Shown here in pieces: positions 1 through 5,170 of a stretch of 7,140 bases of DNA. The notes below the pieces were generated by a model that worked only from the letters and a program-made list of their open reading frames with translations, did not search any database and had not been told where the DNA came from. Made by a program: the position numbers and the translations under genes. The DNA lies in NCBI GenBank assembly GCA_039026755.1, contig JBCCLR010000200.1:1-7140 (forward strand), in the 5' to 3' direction. Source of the DNA: CAKZYD01 sp039026755 (lineage in GTDB: Bacteria; Pseudomonadota; Alphaproteobacteria; Sphingomonadales; CAKZYD01). How positions within the stretch are numbered: position 1 is the stretch's first letter; each line of letters opens with the position of its first letter.

Positions 1-1
1 T

Positions 2-298
2 ATCGGCTGCGGCAGCTTAAGAGACGGCCCGCTCGGCAAGCGCAAGTTCCCGGGCGCCTATCACAACGACCTGCCCTGGGTCAGCGATGTGTGGGTGCAT
101 CCTGACGCGCGCGGCCAAAGCCTCGCCAGGCGCATCATCACCGCCCTCGAAGATGAAGCGCGCGCCTGCGGCTATGATAGGCTCTATATCTCGACCACAA
201 TCCCAAAAAACGCGCTCTACGACCGCATGGGATATACCCAAGTCAGCACAAGCATACTCAACGGTACACCGCTTCGCTCGCTGCGCAAGCGGCTGTAA
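2..298 (+). CDS. GNAT-family N-acetyltransferase, C-terminal part (5' end outside window)
   Basis: The reading frame is open from the left edge to the TAA at 296-298, giving about 98 visible residues; the N-terminus lies outside the window. The stretch VSDVWVHPDARGQSLARRI is the beta4/acetyl-CoA-binding motif A of GNAT enzymes (V-x-V-x-P-x-x-R-G-x-G/A-x-G/A), followed by a helix and then a 'YDRLYISTT...ALYDRMGY' segment, the usual motif B ending in Y-x-x-x-G-Y/F. GNAT enzymes transfer an acetyl group from acetyl-CoA to an amine; the acceptor cannot be deduced here. One departure is that the usual second Gly of R-G-x-G-x-G/A is Ser (R-G-Q-S-L-A). The GC-rich sequence differs from the AT-rich spacer that follows, and the gene points towards the MFS gene but is 527 bases away, so it probably belongs to the neighbouring locus rather than to the catabolic cluster. 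The frame could start as early as the window edge; the ATG/GTG codons near position 87-90 are internal to the motif and not a real start. Confidence 0.8.
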   Translation: MGCGSLRDGPLGKRKFPGAYHNDLPWVSDVWVHPDARGQSLARRIITALEDEARACGYDRLYISTTIPKNALYDRMGYTQVSTSILNGTPLRSLRKRL

Positions 299-353
299 GC
301 GCTGATGATGCGGCGCGGCGTGAGACAAACATATGCAGGCCCCGCATCCCCCT

Positions 354-418
354 AAAGCGCCGCACCCGCCGCTCAAGGCGGCGGCGGTGGTGGTGGTGGT
401 GGTGACCTCAGGCGCTTT
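354..418. repeat. Inverted repeat flanking the triplet tract; possible weak terminator of GNAT gene
   Basis: AAAGCGCC at 354-361 is the exact reverse complement of GGCGCTTT at 411-418, with 49 bases between. A smaller GC-only hairpin (366-370 with 377-381) lies inside. The arrangement is 56 bases past the GNAT stop and the right arm ends in TTT, so a structured transcript end is possible. The long loop and absence of a real T-run make a classical intrinsic terminator unlikely. CCTCAGG also occurs twice nearby as a direct repeat (406-412 and 421-427). Confidence 0.35.
377..403 (+). repeat. Triplet microsatellite (GGC)3(GGT)6
   Basis: Nine consecutive GGY triplets are directly readable: GGC three times (377-385), then GGT six times (386-403). 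The tract is noncoding, 78 bases after the GNAT stop. Its left part can pair with CCGCC at 366-370 (GGCGG at 377-381, loop of six), and the whole tract sits between 8-base inverted repeats at 354-361 and 411-418. Triplet tracts can vary in length by slippage; no function is evident. If transcribed in reverse, the tract would be pyrimidine/ACC rich. Confidence 0.9.
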
Positions 419-638
419 GCCCTCAGGATCAATTGGGCGCCATAGGTAATGCGTATCGCCATTTATATTTTTCCAGCTACAGCATTGATTTTCAAGGTGC
501 CGAGCTCAGCAAAGAGGGCGCTATTAAAATGGCATATATTTTGATAACACGTTAGCTTTTTCCATTCATTTCGCCAGTATCGCACGTTGCAGTCCATGCT
601 TAACATTGAGGCGAAATTGACGAGGAGATGCCAAATGG

Positions 639-785
639 ATGCTCGGGGAGTTGTTGGCATCGTTGCTTTTGGAAGCGTCGGTGATCGGCCATGAGGCGTT
701 TGAGTGCGATGACCGCGCCGGACGAGTTGAGTACCGGTCCATGGGCATAGCTAAGGATAGGTGCGGTCTGTCGTCTTGCGCCTAA
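639..785 (+). CDS. Possible small protein of 48 residues, unrecognised
   Basis: An ATG at 639 opens a frame of 48 codons ending with TAA at 783-785. A strong purine-rich ribosome-binding site (GAGGAG, 623-628) lies 10 bases upstream. The product starts with a short hydrophobic helix (MLGELLASLLLEASVIG), followed by a charged middle and a Cys-containing tail (RCGLSSCA). I do not recognise a family. The same ribosome-binding site is spaced even better (6 bases) for an ATG at 635 in another frame, which encodes only 19 residues and stops at 692-694, with an overlapping ATGA leading into a second 19-codon ORF (691-750). At most one of these overlapping frames is likely to be real, and all may be chance. 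If real, it would be a small membrane or leader peptide ahead of the MFS gene 40 bases downstream. Confidence 0.2.
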   Translation: MLGELLASLLLEASVIGHEAFECDDRAGRVEYRSMGIAKDRCGLSSCA

Positions 786-825
786 GATCGCAGCATCTTT
801 CATGGACAGGCAATCATGGTGACCA

Positions 826-2112
826 ATGGCGTCTACACACATTCCTGAAGCAGGAAAAACGTTCAACGCCTATCGATGGTATGTTCTCGCTGTTCTTATT
901 ATTGTGAACATGTTTTCGGTCGCAGACCGCCTGGTGTTTTCGATTCTCATCCAAGACATCAAGTCGGAATTCGGCTTGACCGATTTTCAGCTTGGCTTGC
1001 TGGGTGGTGCAGCGTTTTCGATCATTTACGTTATTGCTGGATTTCCCGCTGCGCGCCTGGCCGACCGGTCGGTGCGCAAGACCATTGTGGCAGCCGCCAT
1101 TGGACTTTGGAGCGCCATGACGGCGGTGTGCGGCCTGGCGGTGGGTTTTTGGACGCTGTTCTCGGCGCGCGTCGGCGTGGGTGTGGGCGAAGGATGCTCT
1201 GGGCCCGCGTCACACAGCTTGATTGCTGATTATTTCCCCCGCCATGACCTCGCAAAGGCAATGGGCTTTTTCACCATAGGCGCAAGTTTGGGCACAGCGG
1301 GCGGGCTGATTGCCGGCGGCCAGTTGGCAGAAGCGTTTGGCTGGCGCTATGCCTTCGTCGTTATGGGGCTCCCTGGATTGGTGATTGGCCTCCTTGCCTA
1401 CTTGACCGTTCGCGAACCCAAACGGGGGCAATACGCGGCCAAAGACGCCACCGTCGAGCAACAGCCACTGTGGGATACGACAAAGCAGTTGCTCGGCAAC
1501 CGCGTTTTTATGGGGCTTGCCATTGGCGCGGCGGTTCAAATCCTCATTGGCTATGCGCTGGCGTTTTGGATGCCCGCGGTCATGCTCCGACAATTTGAGA
1601 TTTCGACAGGCAATGTGGGGCTATATCTAGGCATTGCCTTCTTTTTAGGCGGAATACCAGGCCCAATCCTGGGGGGCTATGTTACCCAGTCCCTCATCAA
1701 AAGGAGCGAACGATGGCGGGCCTTAGTGCCTGGGTTGGTGAGCCTCCTGTGTCTTCTGCCTCTGGCTGCGAGCGTGACATCGGACACGCTTTGGTCATTT
1801 CTCGCTTGGTTTACAGTCGCTTATGGCATCTTTGTGTCTGGCCAGGCTGGCATTCTCTCAGGCTTTCAAGCGGTTATTGAACCAGCACAACGCGGGTTTG
1901 CCATTGCGCTGGCGATGTTCTTTAACAATCTGGTGGGGCAGGCCTTTGGATTGGCCTTGATTGGCGGCGTGAGTGACTGGCTCACGCCTGCCTATGGCGC
2001 TAATGCGTTGAAACTCGCTGTTTTCGCTGTGTGTATGGCCTCAGGCCTCATTGCGATGGTCGTCTTCGGATGGACTGCTATGCAGGTGAAGCATGGTCAC
2101 ACGTTATCCTGA
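826..2112 (+). CDS. Major facilitator superfamily transporter, spinster-like group
   Basis: This is an inner-membrane secondary transporter of 428 residues, the normal length for a 12-helix MFS carrier. Visible marks: a first membrane helix at about 17-38 ending in N-M-F-S-V-A-D-R (Asn28...Asp34-Arg35, a hallmark of the spinster-like group); the loop 2-3 motif A in the variant form G72...A-R-L-A-D80-R-S-V-R84-K; and a fourth helix with R-V-G-V-G-V-G-E-G (about 115-123) followed by P-A-S-H-S-L-I-A-D-Y-F-P. A longer polar stretch at about 198-222 is the central loop between the two six-helix halves, and the last helix is around 395-418. The ATG at 826 is preceded in frame by a TGA at 820-822, so no longer start exists; the ribosome-binding site is weak (GGTG four bases upstream, or AGG further away). 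In catabolic clusters these carriers usually move organic acids or hydrophobic substrates, but the substrate is not readable. The gene converges with the P450-SDR-crotonase operon. Confidence 0.92.
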   Translation: MASTHIPEAGKTFNAYRWYVLAVLIIVNMFSVADRLVFSILIQDIKSEFGLTDFQLGLLGGAAFSIIYVIAGFPAARLADRSVRKTIVAAAIGLWSAMTAVCGLAVGFWTLFSARVGVGVGEGCSGPASHSLIADYFPRHDLAKAMGFFTIGASLGTAGGLIAGGQLAEAFGWRYAFVVMGLPGLVIGLLAYLTVREPKRGQYAAKDATVEQQPLWDTTKQLLGNRVFMGLAIGAAVQILIGYALAFWMPAVMLRQFEISTGNVGLYLGIAFFLGGIPGPILGGYVTQSLIKRSERWRALVPGLVSLLCLLPLAASVTSDTLWSFLAWFTVAYGIFVSGQAGILSGFQAVIEPAQRGFAIALAMFFNNLVGQAFGLALIGGVSDWLTPAYGANALKLAVFAVCMASGLIAMVVFGWTAMQVKHGHTLS

Positions 2113-2131
2113 ATGTAGTGCCGCACTATTC
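2111..2131. other. Imperfect palindrome across the two convergent stop codons
   Basis: TAGTG (2116-2120), CCG, CACTA (2124-2128) forms a perfect five-base stem with a three-base loop. It is extended outward by GAA/TTC (2111-2113 and 2129-2131) with a two-base bulge. It covers the end of the MFS stop and the whole stop codon of the opposing gene. Only 13 bases separate the stops, so any transcription-ending signal has to sit here or inside the genes. There is no T-run on either side, so it is at best a weak two-way terminator. Confidence 0.25.
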
Positions 2132-2932
2132 ACCGCGGTAGACGGGTTCGCGGCCTTCGGTATAGGCGGCAACGGCCTCCGCATGGTCCGCGCTGGTGCG
2201 CGTGATGGCCATATGGGAGCTTGTCAATTCCAGGGCCGCATCAAGGGATAAATCCGCCGATTGATAAACGCCGCGGCGAATGAGTTTAAGCGCCAAAGGC
2301 GGGGAGTTTGCCAGCATCTCGGCAAAGCCCCGGCATTCCGTTAATAAGTCAGCTGCTGGCACAACTTTGTTGGCCAAACCCAACCGCAGCGCCTCTTGAG
2401 CGTCGATTGGCTCACCTGACCATATCAATTCTAGCGCCTTGGCGGTCCCCACAATGCGCGGTAGAAAATAGGCCGCGCCATTTCCAGGGTATAAACCGAA
2501 GCGCAGATACGGAATGGCCATGTTTGCGTGATCTGCTAAGATCCGAATGTCGCAATGCAGGGCCATATCCATTCCAGCACCGCTCGCCAAGCCATTCACC
2601 ATGGCAATGCTCGGCTTATCCAGACCTCTCATGCCGCGCGCAATACGGTGCAAAACCTCAAACTGGGCTTTTGCGGTTTGCGGCGAAATAACAACGTTGC
2701 CGCCAAGCTTGCTTGTATCCCCGCCGCCGCAGAAAAACGCGTTGCCGGCACCGGTGAGAATAACGACACGCACATCAGAATTGGTGCGGCATTCTTCAAT
2801 GGCGTCGTGCCAAGGGTCTAGCATATCGATGGTGAAGCTATTGCGCCGGTCGGGGCGATTGACGGTAATCGTGCCGATACAATCTGCGATATCGAGCAAA
2901 ATTTCTTTTTCAGGGCCGTTTTCGTCTGACAT
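2126..2932 (-). CDS. Enoyl-CoA hydratase/isomerase (crotonase) family protein with altered catalytic residues
   Basis: The 268-residue product has the usual length and layout of a crotonase-fold enzyme, which acts in the cytoplasm on acyl-CoA thioesters. The start is set at the ATG at 2932 because AAGGA lies six bases upstream (2939-2943); the frame is open to 2971 but that would overlap the SDR gene. N-x-P-D-R-R-N-S-F at 25-33 is the classic substrate-entry segment. The first oxyanion-hole element is F-C-G-G-G-D (67-72); the second is N-G-L-A-S-G-A-G-M-D (113-122). The region A-I-P-Y-L-R-F-G-L-Y-P-G-N-G (139-152) followed by Y-F-L-P-R-I-V-G matches the catalytic segment. In rat mitochondrial hydratase the two catalytic Glu residues fall at positions equivalent to Asp122 and Tyr142 here, so classical water addition is doubtful. 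It could be an isomerase, retro-Claisen/hydrolase or another crotonase reaction. It is the last gene of the P450-SDR-crotonase set, 10 bases after the SDR stop. Confidence 0.9.
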   Translation of the reverse strand: MSDENGPEKEILLDIADCIGTITVNRPDRRNSFTIDMLDPWHDAIEECRTNSDVRVVILTGAGNAFFCGGGDTSKLGGNVVISPQTAKAQFEVLHRIARGMRGLDKPSIAMVNGLASGAGMDMALHCDIRILADHANMAIPYLRFGLYPGNGAAYFLPRIVGTAKALELIWSGEPIDAQEALRLGLANKVVPAADLLTECRGFAEMLANSPPLALKLIRRGVYQSADLSLDAALELTSSHMAITRTSADHAEAVAAYTEGREPVYRGE

Positions 2933-2938
2933 TGTATT

Positions 2939-2943
2939 TCCTT
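2939..2943 (-). promoter_or_regulatory. Ribosome-binding site deciding the crotonase-family start
   Basis: On the minus strand AAGGA is followed by six bases and the ATG at 2932-2930. The last base of this site coincides with the last base of the SDR stop codon (2945-2943), so the two genes are almost touching and probably translationally linked. It favours the 268-residue product over the longer frame that begins at 2971 inside the SDR gene. Confidence 0.8.
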
Positions 2944-3731
2944 TAGAAGAGCGATCTTGAAATGCCACCATCGATCAGAATACTTTGACCGGAGATGTAT
3001 CCAGCGTATTTGCTGCACAGAAATGCAGTGAAAGCGCCGACATCTTCAGGGTCACCGAACTGTTCGGATGGAATGTTCCATTCGCGGGCGAATTTGGCGC
3101 ATTCTTCTTCGTAAGTTGTGCCGTTTTCCTGCGCTATTGCGCCAAAACGTTCGGCAGCTGAGGCGGTATGAAACATGCCGGGCAGGACGTTGTTAATTGT
3201 CACGTCAGATTTGATCAGCCTCTTTGAGATGGCCATGACATAGTTGCACAGCGCTGATCTGGCTGGGCCGGACAGCAAACGTATTTCTGCCGGCGTTTTT
3301 GCCGCGCCAGTTCCAATCATAACGATCCTGCCATGGCCGCGTGCTTCCATTCCGACCGTCACGTCCTTGATCATTTCAATTGGCCCGATCAAGGTCGTCT
3401 CCAGGGAATCTCGCCACTCGTCAGCGTCAACTTCGAGATATGAGGGCGTCATACGCGGCGGCGCGCAGGTGATCACTAAAATGTCTGGCTCGGGACACGC
3501 CTCGAACAGTCTTGCGCGCCCTTCTGCGGTGCTGTGATCGGCAACTATTGCCTGAACAGGCGCGCTGCTTTCGCTTGAGATCTCTTGCGCTGCAGCCTGC
3601 AAACGCGCTTCGCCGCGCGCTGACATGACGAGGTCTACTCCCGCGCAGGACAGTTTATGAGCCGCTTCCTTGCCCATGCCTGCGCTTGCCCCTGCGCAGA
3701 TGGCGCGCTTTCCTTTGATCCCTAAATCCAT
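2943..3731 (-). CDS. Short-chain dehydrogenase/reductase (SDR) family protein with non-canonical active site
   Basis: The 262-residue product has the length of a classical SDR: a Rossmann-fold NAD(P)-dependent oxidoreductase of the cytoplasm. The cofactor motif A-G-A-S-A-G-M-G is at 13-20, fitting T-G-x-x-x-G-x-G. An acidic Asp65 follows the third strand, and the C-terminal I-S-G-Q-S-I-L-I-D-G-G (246-256) is the usual tetramer-interface end. The central N-N-A-G is replaced by I-T-C-A-P-P (87-92), and where Y-x-x-x-K is expected the sequence reads S154-G-P-A-R158, followed by the N-N-V-L-P-G strand (180-185). This fits a known divergent SDR group annotated loosely as 3-oxoacyl-ACP reductases, so substrate and even redox activity are uncertain. 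The ATG at 3731 has a strong site GAGGGGAG six bases upstream (3738-3745). The gene lies 62 bases after the P450 stop with no terminator seen, and is followed after 10 bases by the crotonase-family gene. Confidence 0.9.
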   Translation of the reverse strand: MDLGIKGKRAICAGASAGMGKEAAHKLSCAGVDLVMSARGEARLQAAAQEISSESSAPVQAIVADHSTAEGRARLFEACPEPDILVITCAPPRMTPSYLEVDADEWRDSLETTLIGPIEMIKDVTVGMEARGHGRIVMIGTGAAKTPAEIRLLSGPARSALCNYVMAISKRLIKSDVTINNVLPGMFHTASAAERFGAIAQENGTTYEEECAKFAREWNIPSEQFGDPEDVGAFTAFLCSKYAGYISGQSILIDGGISRSLF

Positions 3732-3793
3732 GGGTTACTCCCCTCAGTCAGTAATTGGCACAGAGCCGCCGGAATTGTCTTTCATCTATCCCA

Positions 3794-5026
3794 TTATATC
3801 GGGCGAAAGCGGATCGGCAGCCGGGTGACACCACGCAGCAACACATTGCGGAGGATTTCAATGCCATCCGGGTCCGCCACTTCGAAATTGGTCAGGCGCG
3901 ACAACAGCTCGTCAAAGGCGACCAGCATCTCCTTGCGGGACAACATGTTGCCAACGCACACATGCGGCCCTTTCCCAAAGGATAAATGTGCCTTTGCATT
4001 CTTGCGATCGATATTAAAGCTATCAGGGTCTTCAAAAACTGCAGGGTCCCGATTGGCTGCGGCATAGCGCAAATGCACCGTTGCCCCCTCGGGAATAGAC
4101 ATGTCGCCAAGCTGCGTATCCTGCGCTGCAATCCGCCACATGCCGGCGGCCGGCGATTCAAAGCGCAGAGCTTCTTCCACCAAATTCATAAGACGGCGTG
4201 GATCTTTGCCGCCCGCCGCGGAGACCGCTTGCGCCATCTGTTCCTCATTGCCGATCAACTCGAGCAAAGCGCCCGTCAAGGTAGACGTGGTTGTCTCATT
4301 ACCAGCCACCATGAACTGGTGCATCATGGACATAACTTCTGCATCACTCAGCGGCGTTTCATCGTCAACGCGCGCTTCAACAAGATCAGTGAGCAGGTCA
4401 TCGGTCGGTTTGGCTCTGCGCTGCTCGATCAAGTCCATCATATAATGCTGATACTCAACCAGCTCGCGGGCACACTCCAGTTGGCGTTCTCGTGAGACCT
4501 TTTGGCTAAAGCGGTCCACGCCTGAATCAGACCAGCGCTTCACGCGCGCTGTATCGTCTTCCAAGCCGATTTGTTGTGCGATCATTGCGACCGGGAGCGG
4601 TATTGCAAAGGCATGTGCAAACTCGCATTCGCCGCTTTCAGAAAAAGCGTCTATCAAAGCGATTGCCTTTTCCCGCATGTCCTGCTCAATCGCATTCACC
4701 CGACGCATGGAAAATGCAAGATTGACCAACTTGCGGTTGCGTGTATGGAGCGGAGCGTCCACCGTCAGCAGCGTATTTTCAAATTTCCACCCCTCCGCCA
4801 TGATCGCGTCGATCTCTTGATCAGAGGGGTCCATGTGTCCGCCGAATTCGCTCGAGAATTCCGCGGGCCGCGTGGCGGCTTGGAGACACAAATCGTAGCC
4901 ATAAACGATGAACATGTTCTGGTCAGGAAGTTCTTCAATCTTGATCCCAGCAGCATGTCGCTCGGCGTAAAACGCCCACGGGTCAGCAAGGACGGCGTCA
5001 TCAAAGAGGTTTTGAGGATTGGTCAT
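3794..5026 (-). CDS. Cytochrome P450 monooxygenase (soluble bacterial class)
   Basis: The 410-residue protein is a typical soluble bacterial P450, inserting one oxygen atom from O2 into an organic substrate with electrons normally supplied by a ferredoxin and its reductase. Counting from the ATG at 5026, the I-helix carries A241-G-N-E244-T245-T-T (the acid/alcohol pair for O2 activation), and the K-helix has E285-A-L-R288. The heme loop is F350-G-K-G-P-H-V-C357-V-G359, with Cys357 as the iron ligand. No membrane anchor is present. A TTG six bases upstream (5032) would add two residues; ATG is preferred. Neither start has a good ribosome-binding site of its own, but a 21-codon ORF ends in an overlapping TGA at this ATG. 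The first gene of the P450-SDR-crotonase set, it lies downstream of the receptor gene. The CYP family and substrate cannot be named by eye. No redox partner is encoded in the window. Confidence 0.96.
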   Translation of the reverse strand: MTNPQNLFDDAVLADPWAFYAERHAAGIKIEELPDQNMFIVYGYDLCLQAATRPAEFSSEFGGHMDPSDQEIDAIMAEGWKFENTLLTVDAPLHTRNRKLVNLAFSMRRVNAIEQDMREKAIALIDAFSESGECEFAHAFAIPLPVAMIAQQIGLEDDTARVKRWSDSGVDRFSQKVSRERQLECARELVEYQHYMMDLIEQRRAKPTDDLLTDLVEARVDDETPLSDAEVMSMMHQFMVAGNETTTSTLTGALLELIGNEEQMAQAVSAAGGKDPRRLMNLVEEALRFESPAAGMWRIAAQDTQLGDMSIPEGATVHLRYAAANRDPAVFEDPDSFNIDRKNAKAHLSFGKGPHVCVGNMLSRKEMLVAFDELLSRLTNFEVADPDGIEILRNVLLRGVTRLPIRFRPI

Positions 5027-5088
5027 GAACAAGAAAACTCAGTTGCAATCAGCTGGCGATGGATGAGGCATAGGTCGGCTCTATTCAT
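5023..5088 (-). CDS. Possible 21-residue leader peptide coupled to the P450 gene
   Basis: An ATG at 5088-5086 has AAGG five bases upstream (5097-5094). It opens a 21-codon frame (starts M-N-R-A-D-L, ends E-F-S-C-S) whose TGA (5025-5023) overlaps the P450 ATG (5026-5024) as ATGA. This is the classical geometry of translational coupling. It would explain how the P450, which lacks a well-placed ribosome-binding site, is translated. No family is recognisable and a chance ORF of this size is quite possible. Confidence 0.35.
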   Translation of the reverse strand: MNRADLCLIHRQLIATEFSCS

Positions 5089-5106
5089 CTTCACCTTCAA
5101 ATTTGT

Positions 5107-5153
5107 GGGCCAGTGGTTGAGTGCCGTTTCGCATGTTGTTGAACCACTGACCC
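5107..5153 (-). terminator. Hairpin between receptor and P450 genes; attenuator, processing site or weak terminator
   Basis: Positions 5107-5118 pair with 5142-5153 over 12 bases, broken only by one G-T position that becomes a G-U pair in RNA from the minus strand; the loop is 23 bases. The stem begins 17 bases after the stop of the receptor gene. In the minus-strand transcript it is followed by ACAAATTTG rather than a run of U, so it is not a standard intrinsic terminator. It may partly end transcription, protect the upstream message from decay, or set different levels of receptor and P450. It lies just upstream of the possible leader ORF. Confidence 0.45.
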
Positions 5154-5170
5154 TCGCCATATTGAACCGC

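Larger units (their letters stand above)
299..825. other. Gene-poor spacer between GNAT and MFS genes
   Basis: No convincing gene of normal size is present on either strand. From left to right it contains: a 7-base inverted repeat (307-313 with 342-348); an 8-base inverted repeat (354-361 with 411-418) enclosing a GGC/GGT triplet tract; an AT-rich patch (521-560 has only 10 G/C in 40 bases) that is the best place for a promoter, although I see no convincing -35/-10 pair; and a purine-rich ribosome-binding site GAGGAG at 623-628 in front of two overlapping small ORFs. Minus-strand frames of 60-88 residues cross this region, but none has a recognisable domain or a good ribosome-binding site. 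A decayed gene or a regulatory leader for the MFS gene are both possible. Confidence 0.6.

Noticed and set aside
307..348. Seven-base inverted repeat just after the GNAT stop as an intrinsic terminator
   Set aside because: The loop is 28 bases and the right arm is followed by C residues rather than T residues.
17..376. A 119-codon minus-strand frame over the GNAT end and triplet tract
   Set aside because: It mirrors the GNAT coding sequence, starts within repetitive Gly/Cys codons and matches no family.
541..570. TTGATA followed by a weak -10-like ATTCAT/TTCATT as a promoter for the MFS gene
   Set aside because: The -10 match is poor and the site is about 250 bases from the MFS start; only the AT-richness is noteworthy.
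600..866. An 88-codon minus-strand frame in the spacer, overlapping the MFS start
   Set aside because: It was considered as a remnant regulator, but there is no helix-turn-helix or other motif, no ribosome-binding site before its ATG codons, and it overlaps the MFS coding start.
3744..3785. A 13-codon minus-strand ORF between the P450 and SDR genes
   Set aside because: It is too short, poorly positioned for its weak ribosome-binding site, and the SDR gene already has a strong site of its own.
3986..4495. A 169-codon plus-strand frame inside the P450 gene
   Set aside because: It is antisense to the I-helix to heme region of a convincing P450 and has no protein-like features.
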